Positions 1 through 9,090 of a stretch of DNA of 64,000 nucleotides are shown piece by piece. The notes under the pieces were generated by a model. That model was given only the letters and a program-made list of their open reading frames with translations. It did not search any database and was not told where the DNA came from. The stretch lies in assembly GCF_000468035.1 (NCBI RefSeq), contig NZ_KI260545.1:103900-167899 (forward strand). Reading direction: 5' to 3'. The DNA comes from Selenomonas sp. oral taxon 892 str. F0426. Its GTDB lineage: Bacteria > Bacillota > Negativicutes > Selenomonadales > Selenomonadaceae. The position numbers were made by a program, and so were the translations under genes. Every line of letters starts with the position of its first letter. The stretch's first letter is position 1.

Positions 1-539
1 CCAAGCGTTTCTGCCATAGTCTGCGCACGTGCACCACCGATGGTCACGCCCTCGAGCACAAGGCGCTCCTGTACGGGAAGACGCTGCATCGCTGCATCAA
101 GTACCCCAAGCAGCGCGTGGTGTTCGGCAAGTTCTGCAACCGACGGCTGCTCATCGACAAGCATTTCCTTCGCCGTCTCCGGCGTCTCCGTTTCAGACTC
201 GAGGCAGGGCAGATCGACGTTGCCCTCGCGCCTAAGAAAATCCATAATACGACCGCGTACCCGATGTACTGCGTAGAGGCTAAACGCCACATTTCGCGCG
301 GGATCGTAGTGCTCCACCGCCTCGATCAGCCCAACCGTTCCCTCCTGCACCGCATCCATCACAGCAGGCAGCGAGCGGTACGGCGAGACTTCACGGAATA
401 CGAGCGGCTGATAGCACTCAATGATTCGTTGGCGTGCCGTCTCATCTCCGTGCTCCTTATAGGCGCACCAGAGTGCCCCCTCCTCCTCCGGCGTAAGCTT
501 TTGGACGGCAGAGAGTTTTTTTATGTATTCCGTAAACAC
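1..539 (-). CDS. Sigma-70 family RNA polymerase sigma factor, 3' end cut by the window edge
   Basis: Reading the minus strand from a GTG at 539 gives an open frame that runs off the left edge after about 179 residues. An AAAGGAGG ribosome binding site lies 7 bases upstream of the GTG. The protein has a sigma region 2 signature: DAVQEGTVGLIEAVEHYD (around residues 65-82), then SLYAVHRVRGRIMDFLRREG, which matches the core-binding and -10 recognition helices of sigma-70 factors. A linker with acidic residues follows, then the start of a region 4-like segment (LQRLP-type VQERLVLEG). The gene starts 14 bases after the tamB stop, so it is probably cotranscribed with tolC-tamB. The length and domain order suggest a small group 3 (FliA/SigB-like) or group 4 factor. 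Which one cannot be settled because region 4 is missing. Confidence 0.8.
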   Translation of the reverse strand, partial: MFTEYIKKLSAVQKLTPEEEGALWCAYKEHGDETARQRIIECYQPLVFREVSPYRSLPAVMDAVQEGTVGLIEAVEHYDPARNVAFSLYAVHRVRGRIMDFLRREGNVDLPCLESETETPETAKEMLVDEQPSVAELAEHHALLGVLDAAMQRLPVQERLVLEGVTIGGARAQTMAETL

Positions 540-552
540 AGACACACCTCCT

Positions 553-3500
553 TTAGAAACGTATCCTGGCCTCAACACTGATGAGTTGATTCGAACCCTC
601 ACGATCATATGAGATGCCGAATCGTTCGTTGAAATCATATTGTATGCCATAGCGACGCTTATCCGACGCGCCGCCAAGCCCCTGCACATAGCGTACAAGT
701 ATACGATCCCCAAAATACTTGCCGATCTCCAGATTGTATTCATTCTCGTTCTTCCGAACCGCCTCATCATCCCGCGTTTCAAAGAGCGCTCCGCTCCCGC
801 TTGAAAGGCGAAACACGTCCAGATGGAGGAAGTTCTTCACAGAGTCCTCCACTTCGGACAGGATGCTCATCTGCAGGCCGATGGAGAGGATATCTGCTGC
901 CGTAATGCCGCCCTCGCCATTCTGGTAGGCGCTGCGCAGCGTAAGCATGCGGATGATCTCCTCCTCCGACATCTCAGGACTCGAGCCAAGACGGAAATCC
1001 ATATGATCGAGGGGGCCATGCGCGGAGAGGTAAACGCGGGTCCGCACAAGACGCGCCTCAGCGTAGAATGAAATCTCCGGCAGGAACGACTCCGGCTGGT
1101 TGAACGTCGCCGTCCCTTCACGGATCTTGAAGACTGTTCTGAGATAGCTGACCGTATCTCCTCGCCGTACGCCAATCATCCCCGTTGTCCGCGGATGATG
1201 CGTCGTCCCGCCGAAATGAACATGGCCGGACGGATGAATATCGTAGAAATTTGGGCTGAAGAAATGGACATGACGATTGACATTGAGATCGACATCGAGG
1301 ATGAAATGCGGCAATGCATCATCCGTATCCGGGATTGATGGGATCGAGATGAGTGCTCGATCCAGCTCGATGCTGCCAGAGAGTTTCGGCAGACGCTCGC
1401 CCCAGTATTCATCCTCTGTCAGGCGCAGAGAGCCGCTCAAAGGGCCATCGAAGAACGATGTTTTGATGGCAAGCGCATTCATGACGAGTGCAAAGTCATA
1501 CCCCGTTGGCTCCATGCCTCTCAGGTCCATGCGTCCCGTCATCATATAGCTGCCGTCTCCCATACGCCCCGTGCAGGAACGTACAACAAGCGCATCGCCG
1601 AGCGCATCAACCTGGATATCCATATTCGTGATGGGATTCTCGAGATATTTGATTTTCAGTGCACCGTCTGTGACGCGCACAGATCCATCCAGACGCGGTG
1701 CAGCGAGCGTTCCGTGCAGCTTCAAGCTGCCCTCCGTAGGCCCGAGCGCCCACTCCACATGCTTGGAGAAAACGGGCAGGAGGGAGAGATCGGCATTGTC
1801 AAGCGCGATTGTCAGATCGATCTCGTCGTAAGCGTTGATATTTTCATCGCGGTCGGCCGTGAGAGCACGCAGAGGCAGCTTGCCATGGGCACTCGCCGTA
1901 TAGGCAATGCCGTCGATGTACTTCGTCACCATGAGCTGCTTCAGATCAATGACCGAGTTGCGCAGCTGTGCCGCACCGAGCAGCTCATCGAACGAGTTGC
2001 CCCGCATCCCGCCGCCCTTTGCCGCAAAATGGAGGTCGGCCTCCGGGTTCTGCGTACTGCCGCCGATATGTGACGTCAGCGTCGCCGTTCCCGTCACCTC
2101 TTCCTCCACACCGGCAAAGCGAGTGAATATGCCGAGCGCAATATCCGAGGCCGCAATATCGACATTCACCAGCCCATTGAAGTCGGCGGTTCCCGTTACA
2201 GAGAACGCCCCCGCCCCCTGCTCACCCGAAAGTCTGCGCAAGCGCAGGACATGGTTCTCGAGGCCGATATCAAGCATGAGATGACGGATGGGGTAGGACG
2301 CAAGTGTGCCTTCTCCAATCTCACCCATGAGCACAATCGACGGATTGTCAAGAGTTCCGCCAAGCTGCACTTTGCTCGTGATCGTTCCCGTGAGGCGCTC
2401 TTCCTTCTGATTTGCAAGCGCAAGCAGCGCCCCGACATCCATTTGCCCGATATCCATCATCCCGCCGATCGTCTGCGTATCTATATCGTAGCGCAGACGT
2501 GCCCTTACCGAGCCCTCTGTTCCCTGACGGAATCCCGTATCATCCAGTTCGATGATCCCATTTTCATAGTGAGCAAAGCTGCGAATCTCCGTCAGTTCCA
2601 CGCTGTTCATCGTGATCGCATCTGCCTTCAGCTCTCCGCGGAAAATCGGATGGGAAATAGTACCCCCGACTTTTCCGTTGAACACACCGTGTCCCGAGAC
2701 TTCATAGGGAAGTTTGTGTTCAAATCGTTTCATGTCGAGATCACGCACCTCGGCATCGAAATCGAGCAGTCCCTGCGTATTGATCGTACCATTCAGCACC
2801 ATATCCACCATCGGCGAATAGATGTGAAATACCTGCACACGGATGATCCCGTTATCGAGGAAGTAGTCACCGTCCATACCTGAGAGCACCGCTCCGGCAT
2901 AGCTGCCGCGATAGAAATGAACATAACCGACTGCATGGGGGTTATCGAGCGTTCCCGTGAACTTGATGATGTTGTCAATATTGCCTGTAATCGGCTGATC
3001 GGGCGCAACGAGCGCGGCCACATCCTCCATGCGTGCACCCATCGTATCAATCTGGATGTCGAGGCGGCGCTCGCCCGTAAAGCCAATCTTCCCGTTGACG
3101 AGCCAGACCTCACGACCACCGCGCTCCATCGAGAAGTCATAGATGCCAATGCCGGAAAGCGAACCGTCAGCACGGAAAAGGAGGCTGTCAAATGGCTGAT
3201 ACATGAGGTCGCCGTTCATCGCAGAGACGCGCATCTCTACGTAAGGATCACGGATGTCTCCATGTATCTCTCCGCTGAAATCCGAAATTCCGGAGAAATG
3301 CAGCCGATCGTCTAGATCGTTCAACAGAGAGAGATCCGCATTTCCGCCATAGAAACGCAGATCGAGGCTGGAACCGCCGATGATCCGCCCCTCGACCCCG
3401 AGGTCTGTATCATTTGCAAGGTTTAGGCTCAGGAAATCGATCGTGATATCGCTTCCACACATCATAAAGGATGCACTCGCGCGCTCAATCGGAATATTGC

Positions 3501-4884
3501 GGTAGCTGCCGTCCAAAACCTCCGCACTTCCATAGACAGCAAGTGCGGAGCGTTCCGTTCCCTGCCCGCTGATCCCAAGGTCTGCATGCAGATGCCCCTC
3601 CACACCATCCGGGAGAGACAGATCAGCCGCACGCAGCTGTGCGAGTGCAATATTATCTGCCGTGAGATGTGCCGTGTAACTACGGTCTGCGGTATCAAAG
3701 AGCCCCGCGCCTGAGAGCTTGCCGCCAAAAAACTCCGCCGTCAAGTTTTCGAAGGAAAGAACACCATCCGCATAGGAGACATCTGCCTCTGCCGCGCGGA
3801 AGGAGGTATCATACGCCCTCCCCTCTGCCGCTGTCATTCGTCCCCTCACCGAAGGGGATGCAACGGTTCCTGTCACATGAAGATCTGCTGTCACAGCGCC
3901 TTCATAGGGGCTGTTCGTGAGAATTCGATCAATGGCAAAATCCTCCGCGCGCACACGGAGGTCGAGATAGGGGGCATCCGTATCGAGACGGATCGTCCCG
4001 TCCACACGAGCGATCTCACCCATTGCCTCTGCAGTCGCAGCCACAAAGAGAGCGCGCTCATTAAATGTAATCGCCGTGCTTGCCAGATGCAGCTCTGTAC
4101 CATAGAGCTCTGCCGCGCCATTGGCACCGTCAACACGCCCCTCAAGTGTCATGATGCCGTCCACGCGCCGCAGCTGCATTCCCACATGATCCGCATGGAT
4201 ATCATGAATGTGCAGATCGCCAGGCAGCGTTCCCGCAGGGAAAAAATTCAACAAGGGCGTCAGATCGGCATCGTCTGATATCAGATAGAGTTCCTGCGAG
4301 CCTCCGACATAGTTGCCGCGCACATGGAGAGGAACTCCTGTGAGTGCGCCCACGAGATCATAGGAAATGTCGCTGCGGTCGATCTCTACCGTGCCTGTAA
4401 TCCCGTCCAATTCATAGGTGCGGCCATCCGCAGTGACGGTTGCTGTCGCATCCTTCGTGCGGATTCGGCCTTCGAACGAGCTCGGTTCCGTGTCGTTCGC
4501 GCCAAGATCGTCGTAGTTCCACGTGCCGTCCGCACGCTGTACGACCTCTATATGTGCGCCCGTAAGCAGTATTTCGTCAATCGAGGTTTCCGGCGCTGAA
4601 AGCAACGAAAGCAGACGAAGTGTCACCCGTGCCTCATCAGCACGGAGGACAGGCTCCGCCTGCTTATCATAAATCACAACATCATCCAGTTTCAGCTCAT
4701 GCAGAGAACGGATCTCCACTGCACCGATGTGCACAGCCGTCCCCAGCTTCTGCGCCAGGAGGCTCTCCGCCATCCGCCCGGCCTCAGCCATAAACGACTG
4801 GGCGCGCACAATGTGGATGAGACCTGCTGCGCAGATGAGGGCCACTGCCAGCACCAGCGCCCCGACATACGCTTTCCGTCTCAT
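553..4884 (-). CDS. tamB: TamB-like translocation and assembly module protein (DUF490)
   Basis: 1443 residues, usual for the family. A single N-terminal membrane anchor (about residues 7-28) is followed by a very long, repetitive beta-rich region with many short G-x-L/V-x-V/I strands, and ends in the conserved DUF490/TamB C-terminal domain (from about residue 1080, containing MTLRSAY and a final FGISYDREG/RIRF end). TamB proteins are AsmA-like bridges that span the periplasm. In Proteobacteria they help insert outer-membrane proteins and move phospholipids. No BamA/TamA homologue is present in this window. The gene follows the TolC-family gene by 10 bases and precedes the sigma factor gene, so the three look like one transcription unit. 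The ATG at 4884 gives a plausible short cytoplasmic N-terminus MRRKAYV. Confidence 0.88.
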   Translation of the reverse strand: MRRKAYVGALVLAVALICAAGLIHIVRAQSFMAEAGRMAESLLAQKLGTAVHIGAVEIRSLHELKLDDVVIYDKQAEPVLRADEARVTLRLLSLLSAPETSIDEILLTGAHIEVVQRADGTWNYDDLGANDTEPSSFEGRIRTKDATATVTADGRTYELDGITGTVEIDRSDISYDLVGALTGVPLHVRGNYVGGSQELYLISDDADLTPLLNFFPAGTLPGDLHIHDIHADHVGMQLRRVDGIMTLEGRVDGANGAAELYGTELHLASTAITFNERALFVAATAEAMGEIARVDGTIRLDTDAPYLDLRVRAEDFAIDRILTNSPYEGAVTADLHVTGTVASPSVRGRMTAAEGRAYDTSFRAAEADVSYADGVLSFENLTAEFFGGKLSGAGLFDTADRSYTAHLTADNIALAQLRAADLSLPDGVEGHLHADLGISGQGTERSALAVYGSAEVLDGSYRNIPIERASASFMMCGSDITIDFLSLNLANDTDLGVEGRIIGGSSLDLRFYGGNADLSLLNDLDDRLHFSGISDFSGEIHGDIRDPYVEMRVSAMNGDLMYQPFDSLLFRADGSLSGIGIYDFSMERGGREVWLVNGKIGFTGERRLDIQIDTMGARMEDVAALVAPDQPITGNIDNIIKFTGTLDNPHAVGYVHFYRGSYAGAVLSGMDGDYFLDNGIIRVQVFHIYSPMVDMVLNGTINTQGLLDFDAEVRDLDMKRFEHKLPYEVSGHGVFNGKVGGTISHPIFRGELKADAITMNSVELTEIRSFAHYENGIIELDDTGFRQGTEGSVRARLRYDIDTQTIGGMMDIGQMDVGALLALANQKEERLTGTITSKVQLGGTLDNPSIVLMGEIGEGTLASYPIRHLMLDIGLENHVLRLRRLSGEQGAGAFSVTGTADFNGLVNVDIAASDIALGIFTRFAGVEEEVTGTATLTSHIGGSTQNPEADLHFAAKGGGMRGNSFDELLGAAQLRNSVIDLKQLMVTKYIDGIAYTASAHGKLPLRALTADRDENINAYDEIDLTIALDNADLSLLPVFSKHVEWALGPTEGSLKLHGTLAAPRLDGSVRVTDGALKIKYLENPITNMDIQVDALGDALVVRSCTGRMGDGSYMMTGRMDLRGMEPTGYDFALVMNALAIKTSFFDGPLSGSLRLTEDEYWGERLPKLSGSIELDRALISIPSIPDTDDALPHFILDVDLNVNRHVHFFSPNFYDIHPSGHVHFGGTTHHPRTTGMIGVRRGDTVSYLRTVFKIREGTATFNQPESFLPEISFYAEARLVRTRVYLSAHGPLDHMDFRLGSSPEMSEEEIIRMLTLRSAYQNGEGGITAADILSIGLQMSILSEVEDSVKNFLHLDVFRLSSGSGALFETRDDEAVRKNENEYNLEIGKYFGDRILVRYVQGLGGASDKRRYGIQYDFNERFGISYDREGSNQLISVEARIRF

Positions 4885-4894
4885 AGAAAACCTC

Positions 4895-6424
4895 TTATTT
4901 GCTCATCTCCGCCTCATAGGCAGCATTTGCCGCCTTCACACGCGCTGCTGCAGCCGCTGCGGCATCCATAGACACATGCGCAGGGACGGGGCGCACCTCG
5001 GCCCTCTTTGGTGTCTCAAAGAGTGCATCATCGTGCAGACGTGCCTCCGTGCGCACGGCGGGAGGACGTTTGCCCTCTGCCTCGGCCGCACGATAGCGTA
5101 CCGCATCGAGATCGACAGGCACTCCCATCGCATTGTCAAGGCGCGCCTTGCTCGTATTGTAACTGTAGAGAGCGGTCGAGTAATTCATGCGTGCGATCGT
5201 CAGATTGTCCGACGCGCGCATGACCTCAAGATTCGTCCCCACACCCGCATTGTAGCGGACACGAGCGATGTTATAGTCCTCTTCCGCCTGCTTTACTGCT
5301 GTTTCCGTCGTCTTGATATTCTGCTCAGCCGCGCGCAGATTCAGATACGCCGTATGGACATCGAGGCGGATCTGCTCATCCGTCGCTGCGAGTGCCTCCT
5401 CCGCCTTGCGGAGCGTCGCCTTTGCCGCATCCACCTGCGCCGCTGTCACACCGTTGTCAAAGATATTCCACGACGCGCTGATCCCTGCCGCCCACTGATT
5501 GCTGCTCGTGTGGTCATCCTTGAATGGCCGCTCGCCCGCAATCGATCGCGTCGCTGCTGCGTTCACCGTCGGATGATACCCCGCCTTTGCCGTACGCACG
5601 CCCTCCTCTGCCCTCTTCACGGCATAGACTGCCGCCGCGCCGTCTGCGCGGTAAAGCAGCCCATAGTTCGTGCAGTCCTCGAGCGAGAGTTCATAGTTCG
5701 TATAGCGCAGTTCATCGTTGATTGTGAGCGTCGTATCCGTCGGCACGCCGATCACATTGTTCAGCGTCGCCACAGCGACTTCATAGTTGTTCTTCGCTGT
5801 CGTCAGATTCTGCTGTGCATTCGCAAGCTCCACCTCCGAGGCAAGCACATCGGCACGTGCTACCGTGCCAACGCGGAACTGCGCATTCACATCCGCGAGA
5901 TGGGCCTGCAGTGTCGCTACCGTATCCTCGCGCACCTTCACCAGATTGTGCGCCTGCAGAATGTTAAAATAATCCACCGTTGCCGTTAGGCGGATCGCCT
6001 GCTTCGTCTGCTCGAGCACAAGGTCCGCCGCACTCAGCCCGTAACGCGCTGCTTTCCGCTGCGCATTCAGCGCAGCATTATAGACAGGCATCGAGATCGT
6101 GCCCGTATTGCCGTAGTTATAGTCGTACTTTTTTCCCGTCATGCGTGCCTGCGCATACGCCTCACCGCCGATGCGGTTCGCCGTCGCCGTCCATGTCAGC
6201 GTCGGTCCCATCGAGCGGTTCGCCTGTGCGAGGGAAGCATGCGCTGCATCCACATCCGTCAGCGACTGCTTGATCGTGCGGTTGTTCTCAAGTGCCATCT
6301 GTACGGAACGCGAAAGATCCACCTGCATCGTCTCCGCCGAGACTGTACCCGTAAAAAGCCCAACAGAAGCAGTCAGGGCAAGTCCCCGCAGCAATCGTTT
6401 GGCAAAACGTTCCCTAATTTTCAA
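4895..6424 (-). CDS. TolC-family outer membrane channel protein
   Basis: 509 residues, starting from a TTG at 6424 that is preceded by GAGGAGG at 8-base spacing. A Sec signal peptide is clear (residues 1-30, cleavage after TVSA). The mature protein has two repeats of the outer membrane efflux protein domain: long alpha-helical stretches such as LASEVELANAQQNLTTAKNN and an internal repeat with IARVRYNAGVGTNLEVMRA. This matches TolC/OEP proteins, which trimerise into a periplasmic tunnel and outer-membrane barrel for type I secretion or efflux. No ABC exporter or RND pump lies beside it. Its partner here is tamB, which suggests an envelope role or a shared outer-membrane regulon. The C-terminal 60 residues after DLDAVRYRAAEAEG are Ala/Arg-rich and not part of the core fold. 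Confidence 0.9.
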   Translation of the reverse strand: MKIRERFAKRLLRGLALTASVGLFTGTVSAETMQVDLSRSVQMALENNRTIKQSLTDVDAAHASLAQANRSMGPTLTWTATANRIGGEAYAQARMTGKKYDYNYGNTGTISMPVYNAALNAQRKAARYGLSAADLVLEQTKQAIRLTATVDYFNILQAHNLVKVREDTVATLQAHLADVNAQFRVGTVARADVLASEVELANAQQNLTTAKNNYEVAVATLNNVIGVPTDTTLTINDELRYTNYELSLEDCTNYGLLYRADGAAAVYAVKRAEEGVRTAKAGYHPTVNAAATRSIAGERPFKDDHTSSNQWAAGISASWNIFDNGVTAAQVDAAKATLRKAEEALAATDEQIRLDVHTAYLNLRAAEQNIKTTETAVKQAEEDYNIARVRYNAGVGTNLEVMRASDNLTIARMNYSTALYSYNTSKARLDNAMGVPVDLDAVRYRAAEAEGKRPPAVRTEARLHDDALFETPKRAEVRPVPAHVSMDAAAAAAARVKAANAAYEAEMSK

Positions 6425-6519
6425 AACTATTTCCTCCTCGTCCGTTAACAGGATACACCCGAACGGCGGGCTGCTCCAAACACAGTCAACACCAAGAAAT
6501 CGTATAGACAGATGCTCTA

Positions 6520-6549
6520 ATTGTATCAGCTTCGCCCCTTTTTTTCAAA
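6520..6549 (-). promoter_or_regulatory. Candidate promoter for tolC-tamB-sigma
   Basis: Minus-strand TTTGAA and TACAAT hexamers separated by 18 bases lie about 100 bases upstream of the TTG start of the TolC-family gene. The match is partial, so this is a weak prediction. Confidence 0.35.
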
Positions 6550-6571
6550 TAAATTTATTGTTAGCTAGGCG

Positions 6572-6602
6572 AAAAAAACCGCCATCCAAGATGGATGACG
6601 GC
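6572..6602 (-). terminator. Intrinsic terminator after flgE
   Basis: On the minus strand a 10-bp stem (CCGTCATCCA paired with TGGATGGCGG, one G-T pair) with a three-base loop is followed by seven T. It begins just after the flgE stop codon and separates flgE from the tolC operon. Confidence 0.85.
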
Positions 6603-6619
6603 TCTGTGAAGCAAAAGGT

Positions 6620-8647
6620 TTATCGTTTCATATTGATGAGTGTTTCCAGCATCTCATCTGAGACCGTGATAATCTTCGAGTTCGACTGGAAACCGCGCTG
6701 CGTGATGATCATGTCGGAGAACTGGTCGGCGATGTCTACGTTGGACATCTCAAGTGCCGAGGTAGTGAGCTCTGTGCCGATGTCAGACGCACCACTGATC
6801 GTACGCGTACCAGAGTTGTTCGACTCCTGATAGAGGTTGCCGCCCATCTTCGTGAGACCGGACGGGTTATTGAACTGCGCCATCGCGATCTGAGCTTCCT
6901 TCTGACGAACGCCGTTCGTGTATGTGCCCGTAATGACACCCGTGCTGTCAATATCAACACTCGCGAGTGAGCCAGCTGCATTGCCGTCGGAGGATGCTGC
7001 AATCGTCGACGTACCCGAGTACTGCGTAATCGCCGCAAGGTTCATACTGACCTGCTGGGGAGCCGCCCCGTTCTGGTAGGTGAGATTCAAGGATGCCTCT
7101 CCGCTGAGATATGCACCGGAGGTGTCAAACTTGAGATCAGTCTTTGTGAGGCTGACTGTTGTCGTCGTCCCGTCAGCCTCCTGGATTGTGTATCCATCAC
7201 CACCACTGCCCAGTGAAATCGTCCACTTGTTGTTTGCTGACTTGGTATAGACAATAGGCACTTGATGTGCAGCACCAAGCGAATCATACACCGTAATCTG
7301 CGTCGTCACTGAGGGATAGAAGGTATCGCCCGACGTATAATTCTTCGCAACGAGACCCGCCAGTGAGGTGCCACTCCGTGTGTTAAGCGTAACATCCGAG
7401 ACAAACTTATTGTTATGCGTATACTCCGTTGCACGAGAAGTCGCCTGAATCGTGCCGTCTACATGAGTTGCGGCAACACAGGTAAAGTTCGGGTTCGACG
7501 CATCAAATGCAGGGGCCACCGCCGCCTTCGTCTTGATGCTGTTGCCATCTGCGGTAGCCACAATTGCGCCTGCATTGGCCTGAACTTTCTCGATCTTTAA
7601 CATTCCCCGGTAGGTATCATTAACCGCATACGTAAATGTCGTCGGATTGGGAACCTCAACCTGCGTAATTCCAGGAGGTTCTGTGTTGGAGAGGGTCAGT
7701 GTCGTAATTCCTGCGGTAGGGGAGTTCGTAGCAGCCGCCGTTATCGTACCTGTCAGGGCAAATGTCCCGCCCACCGAATAAGACCCGGAATCGCGGTTAA
7801 CGCCGGTGATTGTACCAGTAATGGCCCGTGGGCTCGACGCATTGGTTGGGTCAATTGCCAGATCAAGGGAAACCGTTCCCGCCCCTGCAGCCGTAACGCT
7901 TGTCATCTTGGATACATAAAGAGTTCCTGTTGGTGCAGAGCCGACCGTCTGTACGGTATCCGTCGGCTGGTTGAGCTTAATACGCTCGCCCGTGCTCATC
8001 GTCAGTGTATAGCGGCCCTTCTCCGTAGCAGAGTAACTGGACACCGTCGCGGAGGTTCCATCTGCATATTTTACGAGAACATTTGCCACCTCGTAACCAG
8101 GCGTGGTTGCATTGAGATTCTTCGTATAGGAAGCCGTTGCGGTCATTGTCGCTTCCATGGACTTGCCCGCAGGAATCTTAATGTTTGTCGTGCTGTCGCC
8201 CGCAATCGAAATACGGCCATTATTTGCCATATATCCCTGCACATAGAGACCTGTGCTGGGGATCGTCAGATTGCCCTCAGCATCAAACGAGAACGCACCA
8301 TTGCGCGTGTAGAACTGCTGATTGCCGCGCTTCACAACAAAGAGCCCGTCGCCGCGCGAGATGGCAACATCCGTGTTCTTTCCCGTCTGCTGGACAGAAC
8401 CGTTTGTATAAATGAGGTCAGTGCTCGCAACGCTCATACCAAGGCCAACCTGCTTCGGATTCACGCCGCCGATATTCCCCGTCGGCGAGGATGCCCCCGA
8501 TAGGTTCTGCGAGATCATATCCGCGAACGTAACGCGGCTCGCCTTAAAGCCCGTCGTATTGACGTTCGCAATGTTGTTGCCGATAACATCCATTCGGGTC
8601 TGATGGCCCTTGAGGCCGGAAACACCCGAGAACATTGAACGCATCAT
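6620..8647 (-). CDS. flgE: Flagellar hook protein FlgE
   Basis: 675 residues, longer than the roughly 400-residue E. coli protein because of a large variable middle. The N-terminus MRSMFSGVSGLKGHQTRMDV and the following GNNIANVNTTGFK are the flagellar rod/hook signature. The C-terminus (DIADQFSDMIITQRGFQSNS, then a helix ending LINMKR) is the matching D0 coiled coil. FlgE polymerises into the hook joining basal body and filament and is exported by the flagellar type III system. Residues about 150-600 are Ser/Thr/Gly-rich and variable, as expected for the surface-exposed D1/D2 domains. No other flagellar gene is nearby. It has its own terminator and a long 5' region, so it is probably a monocistronic unit separate from the main flagellar cluster. 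Confidence 0.93.
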   Translation of the reverse strand: MMRSMFSGVSGLKGHQTRMDVIGNNIANVNTTGFKASRVTFADMISQNLSGASSPTGNIGGVNPKQVGLGMSVASTDLIYTNGSVQQTGKNTDVAISRGDGLFVVKRGNQQFYTRNGAFSFDAEGNLTIPSTGLYVQGYMANNGRISIAGDSTTNIKIPAGKSMEATMTATASYTKNLNATTPGYEVANVLVKYADGTSATVSSYSATEKGRYTLTMSTGERIKLNQPTDTVQTVGSAPTGTLYVSKMTSVTAAGAGTVSLDLAIDPTNASSPRAITGTITGVNRDSGSYSVGGTFALTGTITAAATNSPTAGITTLTLSNTEPPGITQVEVPNPTTFTYAVNDTYRGMLKIEKVQANAGAIVATADGNSIKTKAAVAPAFDASNPNFTCVAATHVDGTIQATSRATEYTHNNKFVSDVTLNTRSGTSLAGLVAKNYTSGDTFYPSVTTQITVYDSLGAAHQVPIVYTKSANNKWTISLGSGGDGYTIQEADGTTTTVSLTKTDLKFDTSGAYLSGEASLNLTYQNGAAPQQVSMNLAAITQYSGTSTIAASSDGNAAGSLASVDIDSTGVITGTYTNGVRQKEAQIAMAQFNNPSGLTKMGGNLYQESNNSGTRTISGASDIGTELTTSALEMSNVDIADQFSDMIITQRGFQSNSKIITVSDEMLETLINMKR

Positions 8648-8699
8648 TTCTGCATCTCTCCCTTAAAATTTCTACAAAATCGCATCACAGTTGATGTTA

Positions 8700-8845
8700 T
8701 CACGGTGTTTCTCGGTCAGCTTCCACGCTGAGCACAAGAAACATCCATGGGTAGAGACGTTCCGTGTCCCCTGCCGACGCGTGCGCTTCCCTGCTCGGCG
8801 CCCTCTTGTACAGCAGGATGTATCCCCATATTTTCACCCTTCGCT
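8700..8845 (-). other. GC-rich foldable leader or island upstream of flgE
   Basis: In an otherwise AT-rich gap (8648-9090) about 130 bases are GC-rich and can fold. On the minus strand TCAGC and GCTGA close a hairpin inside an outer GTTTCT/AGAAAC stem (about 8706-8742). CCTGCT pairs with AGCAGG, and GCCGA with TCGGC, further upstream. It does not match a riboswitch class I can recall. A 37-codon frame starting with ATG at 8829 overlaps it and is not convincing. Its function is unknown; a flgE leader is one possibility. Confidence 0.3.
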
Positions 8846-8882
8846 TTTATGATAGTTTTGCACAAGACATTTTATAAAGACT

Positions 8883-8909
8883 ATATCGTCATCTTTTTAT
8901 ATTTACTTA
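8883..8909 (-). promoter_or_regulatory. Possible sigma-28-type promoter for flgE
   Basis: On the minus strand TAAG is followed after 15 bases by GACGATAT, resembling the FliA/SigD pattern TAAA-N15-GCCGATAT. It is about 236 bases upstream of flgE. Two positions differ from consensus and the surrounding DNA is AT-rich, so chance occurrence is possible. Confidence 0.3.
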
Positions 8910-8988
8910 AATGATTTATAGATATGTTTTACGATGATATTTTTTTTGTAAATATATTGCAGGAGAACTCTGGCATTCCATAAAATAC

Positions 8989-9017
8989 TTGCATCTGTAT
9001 GCGAAATACGATACGAT
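8989..9017 (+). promoter_or_regulatory. Candidate promoter for the crotonase-family gene
   Basis: TTGCAT and TACGAT hexamers with a 17-base spacer lie about 75 bases upstream of the ATG at 9091. Confidence 0.5.
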
Positions 9018-9090
9018 AACAACGGGTATGATTTTTCGGAAAATTGCAGCATGATGTTGGTTGCAAATCATCCAACAGAGGAGGAGCCCT

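Noticed and set aside
8716..8829. 37-codon frame on the minus strand upstream of flgE
   Set aside because: It has a possible ribosome site, but its composition is unremarkable and it coincides with a foldable GC-rich segment; not enough to call a gene.
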